Shown here: positions 1 through 8,897 of the stretch, one piece after another
Layout of the letters: every line of letters starts with the position of its first letter
Position numbering within the stretch: position 1 is the first letter of the stretch
NCBI GenBank assembly: GCA_963702235.1
Contig: CAVPBZ010000018.1
Location: 310,001 to 374,000 of the forward strand
From: PALSA-505 sp963702235
GTDB lineage: Bacteria; Actinomycetota; Actinomycetes; Streptosporangiales; Streptosporangiaceae
Length of the DNA: 64,000 bases
Direction: 5' to 3'
Program-made: the position numbers and the translations under genes
Notes under the pieces: model-generated
The model's input: the letters and a program-made list of their open reading frames with translations, nothing else
What the model was told of the DNA's origin: nothing
Database searches by the model: none

Positions 1-46
1 CGCTCGCGGCTGAGCCGGTCCGAGCGGGGGGAGCGGGCCATCTCGC

Positions 47-472
47 TTGACGAAGCGTCTTGGCCGCTCACGGCGTTACGCCTGCCAGGTCGGCCAGGGG
101 ATCCGAGACGATTCATGCCGTTACGCCTGCCTGATCTGCCAGGGATGCGAGCTGGCGCAGCCCCCGGTGCGCGGCCACCCGGACGGCGCCCGGGGGATCG
201 CGGGCCGTGCCTTCCGCCCCGCGCCCGGCACCTGCTTCGCCGCCGCGCGCCAGGCGCAGCTGGACGCGATGGGCGACCTGGTGGCCGCCCACCTGGACAC
301 CGCCGCGGTCAGCCGGCTGATCACCGGCGGACCGCCTCCCGGGCTGCCGGTCATCCCGCCAGCCGGCGCTACGCCGCCGCCGCCGCCGCAGGCGCAGGCC
401 CGGCCGAGCCGCCGCAGGCAGGGCCGAGATGACCGGTCTGGCGATGGTTACCGTTGTCGGCCTGGGCGATGA
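47..472 (+). CDS. possible hypothetical protein (unplaced frame)
   Basis: This open frame from a TTG start has strongly G/C-biased third positions from about 140 to 430, which is the usual sign of real coding in this genome. The opposite-strand frame here is only the low-complexity arginine tail of the decayed phosphoesterase. The N-terminal part contains a 15-residue in-frame duplication (RYAC...GQ and RYAC...CQG) that adds cysteines. The C-terminal part is Pro/Arg rich. I do not recognise a family. It could be the remnant 3' end of a gene that starts outside the window, and the start is a guess. Confidence 0.25.
   Translation: MTKRLGRSRRYACQVGQGIRDDSCRYACLICQGCELAQPPVRGHPDGARGIAGRAFRPAPGTCFAAARQAQLDAMGDLVAAHLDTAAVSRLITGGPPPGLPVIPPAGATPPPPPQAQARPSRRRQGRDDRSGDGYRCRPGR
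74..150 (+). repeat. imperfect 45-bp tandem duplication
   Basis: The 13-mer CGTTACGCCTGCC occurs at 74-86 and again at 119-131, and similarity continues for about 20 further bases after each copy. The period of 45 bp keeps the reading frame of the overlapping plus-strand frame. Confidence 0.45.
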
Positions 473-1499
473 CGGCAGCGCCCGGGTCAGGTGAATCCGC
501 TTCGCCGACGCCGGGAGCGGGCGATTGACCATACTGACCGGGTTCTGCGGTGCCTGGGCGTAGTTGAACGCGCCGCTGAAGTCGTACGCTCCGGCGTCGT
601 TGACCCCGAGCGAGGTAAGTCCGTAGGTGTGCTCGGTGTAGGCGAGGATCCCGGCGAACGTGGTCGCGGTCGTGTCGGTGCAGCCGGGCTTGGCGTAGGG
701 ACTGACGATGATCAGAGGCACCCGGGGGCCTTCTTGCGTCCCGTCCGGGCTGACCGGCGGGGACACCTGATCATAGAAGCAGCCGCAGTCATCCCAGGTG
801 ATGAACACGGCGGTCGAGGACCAGTCCGGGCTTTCTCCACCGCGCTGACCAGCTGCGCGACCCAGTTGTCGCAGGCCGTCATGCTCATTCCGTTGTGGCA
901 GCCGTTCAGGAAGGCAGGACCGCCGGGTGTCACCACGGAGAAGCTGGGCAGCATCCCGGCCGCCGCGTCGGTCAGGAACTGCGCATCGGGGACCAGGTTC
1001 GCCCGGCAGCCGGGCAGGCGCGCAACTGGGAACGGACTGGAGCCGGCCGCCTGACCCGGTCCACCCGGTTACCAGGTGCCAGGGCGGTGATGTTGGGGAG
1101 CTGCGCGGGGGTGTAGCCGCTGATGCACCGGTATCCGGTGGCGGCATCGCAGCTGCCCCCCGGGATATTCTGCCAGCCATCCATCTTCCCGCCGTCGATC
1201 GCGGCGACCTGGGCAGCGACGGAATGATTCACGTTCGGCACTGTGTCGGAAGCATCCGACGGCGTGACCACGCTGCCGTCGGAGAGCCGCACCGAGGACG
1301 GCATTCCCCCGTCCGGGCAGCGGCCGGGGTGGCCGTCACACCAGTACCCCAGCACGCTGTCGAAGGTGTGGTTCTCTAGGTAGATCACGACCACGTGCCG
1401 GATCGGAGTTGCCTGCGCCTGCGTGACACCCGGCGCGGCCACGCCTCCAGCGCACGCCAGCGCACCCAGGGCCAGAAATGCCGTGAGCTTCTTACCCAT
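460..1499 (-). pseudogene. decayed secreted phosphoesterase (phospholipase C / acid phosphatase family)
   Basis: The first piece (ATG at 1499) has a signal peptide (MGKKLTAFLALGALACAGG) followed by the family motif HVVVIYLENHTFDSVLGYW and LPNITALA. A second frame holds LPSFSVVTP and DNWVAQLVSAVEK (about 820-960). A third holds STAVFITWDDCGCFYD, VPLIIVSPYAK and an AFNYAQ-type C-terminus (about 480-830). The three pieces read in family order but in different frames. The region normally found between NITALA and LVPDAQFL, roughly a hundred residues, is missing. The gene is therefore dead in this sequence, through one internal loss plus at least two frame changes. The intact family cleaves phosphate esters or phospholipids outside the cell. 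Exact ends are approximate. Confidence 0.7.
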
Positions 1500-1725
1500 C
1501 CCTGATCCTTCCCGAGGATGACGGCAGGCTCCCTTGGCCGCCGGTGATGACAGCGGCAATGTTCTGCGCGAACACGCCAGGGAATGCAGATGCAAGTCAC
1601 AAAGCGCCCGGCCCACTGCCGCCGTTACAGTCCCTCCTGAGTGCGTAGGTCGTGGTCAGTTGAATCCGGCAGGCGCTCCGCGTGGCCCGTTGAGCAGCTC
1701 GGGTAACCATCTCTACGATCCTGGT

Positions 1726-3057
1726 ATGACCGCAACGGGTGATCTTGACCGGAGCCGGATCCGCGCGTTGCACGCGCAGGAGCTGGCGCGTTTCCGGGAG
1801 GCCCGGCCCCGGTCGCTGGCCATGATCAGCCGCGGCCGCGCGCACATGCCCAACGGGACGCCGATGGCGTGGATGGCGTCCGACAACGACCAGCCGATCT
1901 ATATCGACCTTGGCAGCGGCCCGGCTTTCACCGACATCGACGGGTTCTCCTACGTTGACTTCAACGCCTCGGACATGGCGATGTTCTGCGGGCACGCGAG
2001 CCCGGCGATCGTGGCCGCGGTCCAGGCGCAGGCGGCGCGGTCCACCCAGTTCCTGCTGCCGACCGTGACCTCGGTTGAGGTGGCCGAGGAACTGGCCCGC
2101 CGTTATCCCGTCCCGCAATGGCAATTCACCTTGTCGGCCAGCCAGGCCAACACCGAGGTCATCCGCCTGGCCCGAGCCGTCACGGGACGCGACGTGATCG
2201 TGCTGTTCCAAGGCCACTACCACGGCCATTTCGAGGAGGGCCTGGTGGACCTGACCGGCGGCCAGGTCACCGCCATGCAGCGCGGATTGTCCAGGGGGGT
2301 CACCGGCCGGGTGCGGATCGCCCAGTTCAACGACGCCGAAATACTGCGCCAGGCGCTCGAGCCCGGCGACGTCGCCCTGGTACTAACCGAGCCGGCCATG
2401 ACCAACACCATCCACCTGCTGCTGCCCGAGCCGGGCTGGCACGAGGCGCTGCGCGGCCTGACCCGCCGGTACGGCGCCCTGCTGGGTATCGATGAGACTC
2501 ACACCCACGTTGTCGGCCCCGGGGGCGCCACCGCGCTGTGGCAGCTGCGACCCGACATGATCACGATCGGCAAGGCGGTCGCCGGCGGGCTGCCGATGGG
2601 GGCGTACGGGGTCACCGCCGAGCTGGGCGGGCAGCTCGACGCGGCGCGTAACGTCGCGACCGGCGGCACCCTGTTCGGGAACCCGCTGTCGGCGGCAGCC
2701 GCCAGGGCGGCGCTGACGGAGGTGCTCGTCCCTGGCGCTTACGCGCACGCGACCGTCCTCCGCGGCGAGCTGGCCGACGGGATCGAGGAGGCGATCGGGT
2801 CGGTCGGCCTGCCGTGGACGGCGATCCGGCTCGGGCCCCGCTCCGGTCAGTGGTACGGGCCGGTGCCCCGGACCGGAGCCGAGGCACATGCGCTCACCGA
2901 CGGCGAGCTCACCCGCCTCATCAGGATCTGGCTCGCCAACCGCGGTGTGTGGGAGGCGCTGCCGGGCGCCGGCCCCACCGTTTCCGTCCCCGCGACGCGC
3001 GCCGACGTGACCCGCTACATCGAGGCCTATGGCGAGCTGCTGGCCCAGCTGAGCTGA
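1726..3057 (+). CDS. class III aminotransferase, glutamate-1-semialdehyde aminomutase-like
   Basis: A 443-residue PLP-dependent class III (AT-II) enzyme. The PLP aspartate lies in LLGIDETHTHVV, and the Schiff-base lysine is Lys283 in MITIGKAVAGGLPMGAYG. The N-terminal IYIDLGSGPAFTDIDGFSYVDFN is the usual family opening and GTLFGNPLSAAAARAAL the usual C-terminal-domain entry. ATG 1726 is chosen because the frame upstream of it has no family similarity. Members move amino groups between amino acids, diamines or omega-amino acids and carbonyl acceptors, so the substrate cannot be read from sequence. It lies 153 bp upstream of a polyamine-type importer on the same strand, so a role in catabolism of the imported amine is a reasonable inference. 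Confidence 0.88.
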   Translation: MTATGDLDRSRIRALHAQELARFREARPRSLAMISRGRAHMPNGTPMAWMASDNDQPIYIDLGSGPAFTDIDGFSYVDFNASDMAMFCGHASPAIVAAVQAQAARSTQFLLPTVTSVEVAEELARRYPVPQWQFTLSASQANTEVIRLARAVTGRDVIVLFQGHYHGHFEEGLVDLTGGQVTAMQRGLSRGVTGRVRIAQFNDAEILRQALEPGDVALVLTEPAMTNTIHLLLPEPGWHEALRGLTRRYGALLGIDETHTHVVGPGGATALWQLRPDMITIGKAVAGGLPMGAYGVTAELGGQLDAARNVATGGTLFGNPLSAAAARAALTEVLVPGAYAHATVLRGELADGIEEAIGSVGLPWTAIRLGPRSGQWYGPVPRTGAEAHALTDGELTRLIRIWLANRGVWEALPGAGPTVSVPATRADVTRYIEAYGELLAQLS

Positions 3058-3103
3058 CCCGGCGGCCGTGCCATAAGCGTACTGCGTAATCGTGCCTGGA
3101 ACC

Positions 3104-3119
3104 CCCTAGAACTCTAGGG
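3104..3119. promoter_or_regulatory. palindrome upstream of the ABC importer operon (candidate operator)
   Basis: CCCTAGA-AC-TCTAGGG is a perfect 7-bp inverted repeat with a 2-bp spacer. It is 91 bp before the ATPase start and 46 bp after the aminotransferase stop. There is no T-run after it, so an operator fits better than a terminator. The cognate regulator is unknown. Confidence 0.45.
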
Positions 3120-3210
3120 AATCCGTAGCGAAACCTGGAAGTAACAACTGAACCCCTTGTCATTAGGCCGGACCTCTGCCACGGTCGACGTCGCAGCGTG
3201 AAGGAGACTT

Positions 3211-4398
3211 ATGCCCGACACGACCGGTGCACGGACTGCCGAGAGCGCGGCGGAGGCTATGGTCAGCGGCGCCCGCTCAGCCCCGCAGGACGCCGGAGAG
3301 AGCAGCCTGGCGGCCATTGACCTGATCGGCGTGGCGAAGGACTTTACCGCCCGGCACGGTGACGTCGCTGCCGTCCGCGGTGTGGATCTGCAGATCCGGC
3401 GGGGAGAGTTTTTCTCCCTGCTAGGGCCCTCGGGCTGCGGCAAGACCACGACGCTGCGGATGATCGCCGGCTTCGAAGAGCCAACCCGCGGCCGGGTGCT
3501 GCTGTACGGCCAGGACGTCACCGGCGTGCCGCCGTACCGCCGCGACGTCAACATGGTGTTCCAGAGCTACGCCCTGTTCCCGCACATGAGCGTGCGCGAC
3601 AACATCGCGTTCGGGCTCCGCCGCAAGGGCGTCGGTAAAGCCGAGTCCGCCCGGCGGGTCGGCGAGATGCTCGGGCTGGTGGAGCTGACCGGCAAGGATC
3701 AGAGCAGGCCGCGCGAGCTGTCCGGCGGGCAGCAGCAGCGGGTGGCGCTGGCCCGCGCCCTGGTCAACCACCCGCGCGCGCTGCTGCTCGACGAGCCACT
3801 CGGCGCGCTGGACCTCAAGCTCCGCCAGGCGATGCAGATCGAGCTCAAGCGGATCCAGCGCGACGTCGGCATCACGTTCATCTACGTCACGCACGACCAG
3901 AACGAGGCGCTCACCATGTCGGACCGGCTCGCCGTGATGAACGACGGCTGGGTCGAGCAGGTGGGCGGGCCGCAGGAGATTTACGAGCAGCCGGCCACCA
4001 GGTTCGTGGCCGGCTTCATCGGCACGTCCAACCTGCTGACCGGCCGGGTCAGCCGGGTCTCTGGCGACGACGCGGTGATCGAGGTGAGCCCGGACGAGCG
4101 GATCGTGCTACCGCTGCGCCAGACCGCCGCCAGCCCCGGGGACGAGGTCGAGCTGACCGTGCGCCCCGAGAAGATCGTCATTACCACCAGCCCGTCCGGA
4201 GCGGATGGCTGCGTGCTGCGGGGGACCGTGACCGAGGTGGTCTACCTCGGCACCTCCACGAACTTCTCCGTCACGACGACCACCGGCGCCGAAATGGTGG
4301 TCTTCCAGCAGAACTCGGCGGCCGGGCGCAGTCAGGCGGCCCGCGGCGAGACGGTCTGGCTGTCATGGCATCCCCAGTACTCGTACCCGATCGGGTAG
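3211..4398 (+). CDS. ABC importer ATP-binding protein, spermidine/putrescine (PotA) type
   Basis: A 395-residue ATPase with Walker A GPSGCGKTTT near residue 72, signature LSGGQQQRVALARAL near 170, Walker B ALLLDEPLGALD near 190 and the H-loop YVTHDQNEAL. A C-terminal TOBE-like region (LTVRPEKIVI) follows, as in PotA/FbpC importers. The sequence AAGGAG sits just before ATG 3211. It heads a tight operon with a binding lipoprotein and two permeases, so it should energise uptake of a polyamine-like or related cationic substrate at the cytoplasmic face of the membrane. The first ~35 residues precede the conserved domain and are poorly conserved. Confidence 0.93.
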   Translation: MPDTTGARTAESAAEAMVSGARSAPQDAGESSLAAIDLIGVAKDFTARHGDVAAVRGVDLQIRRGEFFSLLGPSGCGKTTTLRMIAGFEEPTRGRVLLYGQDVTGVPPYRRDVNMVFQSYALFPHMSVRDNIAFGLRRKGVGKAESARRVGEMLGLVELTGKDQSRPRELSGGQQQRVALARALVNHPRALLLDEPLGALDLKLRQAMQIELKRIQRDVGITFIYVTHDQNEALTMSDRLAVMNDGWVEQVGGPQEIYEQPATRFVAGFIGTSNLLTGRVSRVSGDDAVIEVSPDERIVLPLRQTAASPGDEVELTVRPEKIVITTSPSGADGCVLRGTVTEVVYLGTSTNFSVTTTTGAEMVVFQQNSAAGRSQAARGETVWLSWHPQYSYPIG

Positions 4399-4408
4399 AG
4401 GAGGACCA

Positions 4409-5737
4409 GTGAGACACCAGGAAGGCGGGGACGAGGCGCACCAGTCACCCGTCACCGACCCGGCTATCCACAGAGGGCTCACGCTGCCGCGGCTCTCGCG
4501 GCGGGACGTGCTGAAGTACGCCGGCACGGGCGCGGGCGCGCTCGGCCTGTCGGCGCTGGCCTCGGCCTGCGGCGTGCAGGGCGCCACCGGCACGACGGCC
4601 AGGCAGGGCGGCATCGGCTCGCCGTCATGGTGGGCCAAGCAGAAGCTGCACCACATGGTGAACTTCGGCAACTGGCCGTACTACATCGACGTCCTGAACG
4701 GCAAGCACCCCACCCTGGAGCACTTCACCCAGCTGACCGGGATCAAGGTCAACTACACCGAGCCGATCAGCGACAACGTGCCGTTCTACGCGAAGATCCG
4801 GCCGTCACTGCAGGCCAAGCAGTACACCGGCTACGACATCATCGTGATGACCAACAACAGCCCGCCGCTCGGCTACCTGGAGCAGCTCGGCTGGCTGACG
4901 CCGCTCGACCACGCCATGATGACAAACTTCAACAAATACGCCAGCCTGCTGGTGAAGAACCCGTCCTGGGATCCGGGCAACAAGTACACGATGGCCTGGC
5001 AGTCCGGCTGGACCGCGATCGGCTACAACTCCTCAGTGGTCAAGAATCCCGGAACGAGCGTCGCCGTCCTGTTCGACAAGAAGTACGCCGGCAAGGTCGG
5101 CATGATGGCCGACCCGCAGGAACTGGGCAGCCTCGGCCTGCTCGCGATCGGCGTCGAGCCCGCCACTTCGACTGAGTCCGACTGGGCGAAGGCCGCCAAG
5201 AAGCTGCAGCAGCAGAAGAGCGACGGCATCGTCCGCGCCTACTACGACCAGGACTACATCACCCACCTGAAGAACGGCGACACCGTAGTCAGCCAGGCCT
5301 GGTCCGGCGACATCTTCCAGGCCGACCTCAACAGCAAGTACCGCGACCTCAAGCTGCTGATTCCGGACGAGGGCGGCATGCACTGGACCGACAACATGTG
5401 CATCCCGATGTACGCGCAGAACCCCAAAGACGCCATGAGGCTGATGGATTACTACTACCAGCCGCAGGTCGAGGCCGTGGTCGAGTACTACAACGACTAC
5501 GTGTGCCCGGTGCCAGCGGCCCAGCAGGTGCTGCTGCATCCGACCGGGTGGGCGGCGCAGGAGCTCGCCGCGATGAAGTCGAGCATCGGCCTGCCGACTT
5601 CCGTTACCGCCAATGCGCCGCTGGTGTTCCCGACCCCGCAGTACAACCAGCGGTCGAGGAACTACTACACGTACAAGAACCCGGAAGAGCTGACCGCGTG
5701 GAACAACCTGTTCCTGCCGATCACCCAGGGCGCCTGA
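4409..5737 (+). CDS. Tat-exported lipoprotein, spermidine/putrescine-type solute-binding protein
   Basis: A 442-residue PotD-like binding protein starting at GTG 4409 behind GGAGG. It has a twin-arginine motif (LSRRDVLK, Arg31-Arg32), a hydrophobic stretch and a lipobox LASAC with Cys54. It should be exported folded by Tat and lipid-anchored outside the membrane. Features of the family include YDIIVMTNNSPPLGYLEQLGWLTPLDH, the KNPSWDPGNKYTMAWQSGWTAIGYN pocket region and NMCIPMYAQNPKDAMRLMDYY. It would capture a polyamine-like ligand and deliver it to the downstream permeases. The ligand itself is not established by sequence. Confidence 0.9.
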   Translation: MRHQEGGDEAHQSPVTDPAIHRGLTLPRLSRRDVLKYAGTGAGALGLSALASACGVQGATGTTARQGGIGSPSWWAKQKLHHMVNFGNWPYYIDVLNGKHPTLEHFTQLTGIKVNYTEPISDNVPFYAKIRPSLQAKQYTGYDIIVMTNNSPPLGYLEQLGWLTPLDHAMMTNFNKYASLLVKNPSWDPGNKYTMAWQSGWTAIGYNSSVVKNPGTSVAVLFDKKYAGKVGMMADPQELGSLGLLAIGVEPATSTESDWAKAAKKLQQQKSDGIVRAYYDQDYITHLKNGDTVVSQAWSGDIFQADLNSKYRDLKLLIPDEGGMHWTDNMCIPMYAQNPKDAMRLMDYYYQPQVEAVVEYYNDYVCPVPAAQQVLLHPTGWAAQELAAMKSSIGLPTSVTANAPLVFPTPQYNQRSRNYYTYKNPEELTAWNNLFLPITQGA

Positions 5738-6609
5738 CCGGCCGCCGCCGGGGCAGGCTCGGACGGGCGCTCGCGCCGTACCTGCTGAGCTTGCCCGCGG
5801 GGCTCTGGCTGCTGGCACTGTTCCTGGTGCCATTGGTCGTCATGCTGTCGTTGTCACTGCAGAGCTGCAACACTGCCACCGGGGCATGCGTGATGACGTG
5901 GCACTGGGGCGAGTTCGGCCAGCAGCTGAGCCTCTACCACGCGCAGCTGGTCAACAGCTTCTACTTCGCCGGCGCCGCCACGCTGATCGACCTGGTGGTC
6001 TCGTTCCCGATCGCGTACTGGATCGCGTTCCACGGCGGCGCGAAGAAGAACTTCTTCCTGCTGATGCTGCTGGTCCCGTTCTTCGTGTCATTCGTGATCC
6101 GCACCGTGGTATGGGAGTTCATCCTCTCCGACAACGGCGTCATCCTGGGCGGCCTGAAGCACGCCCACCTGCTGCCGCAGAACTTCCACGTGCTGGCCAC
6201 CGGGTACGCGGTGGTAGCCGGCCTGGCGTACAACTACCTGCCGTTCACCGCGCTGCCGCTGTACGTGGCGATCGAGCGGATCGACAAGCGTCTGCTGGAT
6301 GCGGCCTACGACCTGTATGCGACCAGGCGGGAAGCCTTCCTTCGGATCATCCTTCCGCTCACCGTCCCCGGCCTGTTCGCCGCTTTCCTGCTGACGTTCG
6401 TCCCAGCGCTGGGCGATTATGTCAACCAGCAGATTCTCGGCGGTACCAGCAACACGATGATCGGGACCGTGATCCAGAACGCGTTCCTGGTGAACCTCGA
6501 CTACGCCGGCGGCTCCGCGCTATCGGCGGTGCTGATGGCGATCGCGCTGGTCGGCATCTTCGCCTACGCGCGGCTGCTGGGCTCGCGGACGATCGAGGAG
6601 TACCTGTGA
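5698..6609 (+). CDS. ABC importer permease 1 (PotB type)
   Basis: A membrane permease of about 300 residues with six predicted membrane segments. The coupling loop is DAAYDLYATRREAFLRIILPLTVPG, a variant of the EAA motif that contacts the ATPase. The start is uncertain. GTG 5698 has GGAAGAG nine bases upstream and overlaps the binding-protein gene by 40 bp. The alternative is CTG 5734, which overlaps that gene's TGA by four bases. No ATG exists between the stop of the previous gene and the first membrane segment. It overlaps permease 2 by GTGA at 6606-6609, so the two are probably translationally coupled. Confidence 0.88.
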   Translation: MEQPVPADHPGRLTGRRRGRLGRALAPYLLSLPAGLWLLALFLVPLVVMLSLSLQSCNTATGACVMTWHWGEFGQQLSLYHAQLVNSFYFAGAATLIDLVVSFPIAYWIAFHGGAKKNFFLLMLLVPFFVSFVIRTVVWEFILSDNGVILGGLKHAHLLPQNFHVLATGYAVVAGLAYNYLPFTALPLYVAIERIDKRLLDAAYDLYATRREAFLRIILPLTVPGLFAAFLLTFVPALGDYVNQQILGGTSNTMIGTVIQNAFLVNLDYAGGSALSAVLMAIALVGIFAYARLLGSRTIEEYL

Positions 6610-7472
6610 GCGCGGCGGTCACTGCACCGGCCAGCCGCGATGCAGCCGCGCAGACCCCGGCGGGGCGGCGGCCGCCGCGGCGGTGGGGCCGGGTTCTGCT
6701 GCCGGCTTACTCCTGGCTGGTCATCGCCTACCTGGTGTTCCCGATCGCGGTCATGGTCGCCTACAGCTTCAACCGGGTGACCACCGGGCTGCCGCAGGTG
6801 AGCTTCGCCTGGAACGGGTTCACCTTCCAGTGGTATGAGCAGTGGAAGAACATACCCCAGCTAACCTCGTCGTTCTGGCTGTCGATTCGTCTCGGCCTGG
6901 CCAGCACGCTGCTGTCGACCGTGGTGGGTACCATGCTGGCGCTGGCGCTGGTGCGCTACCGGCCGCCGCGCTTGCGCGGCAAGACGCTGATCGAGCAGGT
7001 GCTGTTCCTGAACATCGCCGCCCCGGAAATCGTGCTGGGCGCGTCGCTGCTGGGGCTGTTCGTGACGATCAGCGTGGCCCGCGGATTCCTCACACTGCTG
7101 CTGGCGCACGTGGCGTTCAGCATCGCCTATGTGGCGGTGACGGTGCGGGCCCGGATGGCCGGCTATGACCGGTCCCTGGAAGAGGCGGCCCAGGACCTGG
7201 GCGCGACCCCGTGGGTCACCTTCCGCAAGATCACGCTTCCGCTGATCATGCCGGGGGTACTGGCCGGCGCGCTGATGGCGTTCGCGCTGTCCATCGATGA
7301 CTTCGTCACCTCGAACTTCGTCAGCGGCTCCGCGGTCCCGTTCCCGGTATGGGTCTATGGCGCCACCCGCGTCGGCATCCCGCCGCAGGTCTTCGTCTTC
7401 GGCACCGCCATCTTCGCCGTCGGCATCCTGTGCGCCATCTCCAGCGTCGTCATCAGCAGGAAGAATGCCTGA
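6606..7472 (+). CDS. ABC importer permease 2 (PotC type)
   Basis: A 288-residue permease starting at GTG 6606 inside the GTGA overlap with permease 1. It has about six membrane segments. The EAA loop EEAAQDLGATPWVTFRKITLPLIMPG is well conserved, and LSIDDFVTSNFVSG is typical of PotC proteins. Together with permease 1 it forms the transmembrane channel of the importer. It ends 69 bp before the glycosyltransferase. Confidence 0.92.
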   Translation: MSAAVTAPASRDAAAQTPAGRRPPRRWGRVLLPAYSWLVIAYLVFPIAVMVAYSFNRVTTGLPQVSFAWNGFTFQWYEQWKNIPQLTSSFWLSIRLGLASTLLSTVVGTMLALALVRYRPPRLRGKTLIEQVLFLNIAAPEIVLGASLLGLFVTISVARGFLTLLLAHVAFSIAYVAVTVRARMAGYDRSLEEAAQDLGATPWVTFRKITLPLIMPGVLAGALMAFALSIDDFVTSNFVSGSAVPFPVWVYGATRVGIPPQVFVFGTAIFAVGILCAISSVVISRKNA

Positions 7473-7541
7473 GGAGCGGGCCTTCGGGCAGGCGGCAAGC
7501 CCGTCGGCAACCGTCCGCACGGCCGGGGAGGCAAGCCAGCG

Positions 7542-8828
7542 ATGACGTGGCGGCCGCTAACCATCCTGATGGTGCCGGAGAGCGCCTCCGGCCCGACCAA
7601 CAACTGCATCGGCATCGGCGACGCGCTGCGCCGCCACGGGCACCGGGTGGTGTTCGCGGCCGAGGTGTCATGGAAGGGACGGCTCGAGGCGCTCGGCTTC
7701 GAGGAAGACCTGATCGACCTCGGGCCGCCGGCCGCCGGGACCGCCGACCCCGGTCAGTTCTGGAAGGACTACATCGCGCAGACCGCGCCGGAATTCCGGA
7801 AGCCGACGATCGAGCAGCTGGAGACCTGGATCAAGCCGGTCTTCGAAGAGCTGATCGGCGGCGCCCGTTACTGCCAGCCGCAACTGACAGGGATCGTCGG
7901 CCGGGTCCGCCCCGACGTGATCGTCGAGGACAACGTGATCTGCTTCCCGGACCTACTGACCGCCGGCGTCCCGTTCGTGCGGATCGTGTCGTGCAACCCG
8001 CTGGAGATCAAGGGCCCGGGCGTGCCCCCGGCGTTCTCCGGCTATCCGTCCGCCGACCAGGCCGGGTGGCAGCAGTTCCGCGCGGAGTACGAGCGGGTGC
8101 ACCTGCCGCTGTGGGAGGACTTCAACGCCTGGGTCACCGAATCCGGCGCGTCGCCGCTGCCGCGCCTCGAGTTCATCCACGAGGGGACGGCTAATCTCTA
8201 CGTCTACCCGGAGCTGGCCGACTACCCCCGGACGCAGCGCCTCGGGCCGCGCTGGCACCGGCTGGACTCCTCGGTTCGCGAGACCGACGAGCGGTTCACC
8301 CTCCCGGCCAGCCTGGCCGGGGCCGGCGGCGCCCTCGTCTACTTCTCGCTGGGCTCGCTCGGCTCGGCCGACACCGCCCTGATGCAGCGGGTGATCGACT
8401 GCCTGGCAGCCACCCCGCACCGGTACATCGTGTCGCTGGGACCGCGGCACGAGGAGATCACCCTGGCGCCCAACATGTGGGGCGCGGAGTTCGTGCCGCA
8501 GACCTCGGTCATCCCGCTCGCCGACCTGGTGATCACCCACGGCGGGAACAACACCACCACCGAGTGCCTGCACTTCGGCAAGCCGATGATCGTGCTGCCG
8601 CTGTTCTGGGATCAGTACGACAACGCGCAGCGGGTGCACGAGCTCGGCCTTGGCGTGCGGCTTGACACCTACCGGTTCGCCGATGCCGACCTGCATGGCG
8701 TGCTGGACCGGCTGCTCGGCGACACCGCCCTGCGTGGTCAGCTGTCCTGGGCCGCGGCCGCCATCCAGCGACGCGACGGCGTGCGCAAGGCCGCCGCGGT
8801 CATCGAGGCGGCCGCGGCAGAAGCATGA
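7542..8828 (+). CDS. MGT-family glycosyltransferase (GT1, UGT-like)
   Basis: A 428-residue GT-B fold enzyme. The N-terminal part (LTILMVPESASGPTNNCIGIGDALRRHGHRV) is the acceptor domain. The C-terminal nucleotide-sugar motif is ITHGGNNTTTECLHFGKPMIVLPLFWDQYDNAQR, with the key His near residue 333 and the PLFWDQ pocket. Family members transfer a sugar from a UDP- or TDP-sugar to small molecules such as macrolides. It follows the importer permease by only 69 bp with its own ribosome site (GGGGAGG) and ends at a terminator hairpin, so it may be the last gene of the importer operon. The acceptor is unknown. Confidence 0.87.
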   Translation: MTWRPLTILMVPESASGPTNNCIGIGDALRRHGHRVVFAAEVSWKGRLEALGFEEDLIDLGPPAAGTADPGQFWKDYIAQTAPEFRKPTIEQLETWIKPVFEELIGGARYCQPQLTGIVGRVRPDVIVEDNVICFPDLLTAGVPFVRIVSCNPLEIKGPGVPPAFSGYPSADQAGWQQFRAEYERVHLPLWEDFNAWVTESGASPLPRLEFIHEGTANLYVYPELADYPRTQRLGPRWHRLDSSVRETDERFTLPASLAGAGGALVYFSLGSLGSADTALMQRVIDCLAATPHRYIVSLGPRHEEITLAPNMWGAEFVPQTSVIPLADLVITHGGNNTTTECLHFGKPMIVLPLFWDQYDNAQRVHELGLGVRLDTYRFADADLHGVLDRLLGDTALRGQLSWAAAAIQRRDGVRKAAAVIEAAAAEA

Positions 8829-8846
8829 CCGGTACCCCGGCGCTGT

Positions 8847-8870
8847 AACGCTCCCGGCGACGGGAGCGTT
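8847..8870 (+). terminator. hairpin terminator after the glycosyltransferase
   Basis: AACGCTCCC and GGGAGCGTT form a perfect 9-bp stem around a six-base loop (GGCGAC) and end in TTT. It begins 18 bp after the glycosyltransferase stop and precedes the protease gene, so it probably closes the importer operon. Confidence 0.7.
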
Positions 8871-8897
8871 TCGCTACGCGACGGAGGGGTTGATGGG

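Noticed and set aside
113..1180. Open minus-strand frame of 355 codons
   Set aside because: Only its middle (STAVFITWDDCGCFYD onward) is family-like; the rest is arginine-rich shadow. It is treated as one piece of the decayed phosphoesterase.
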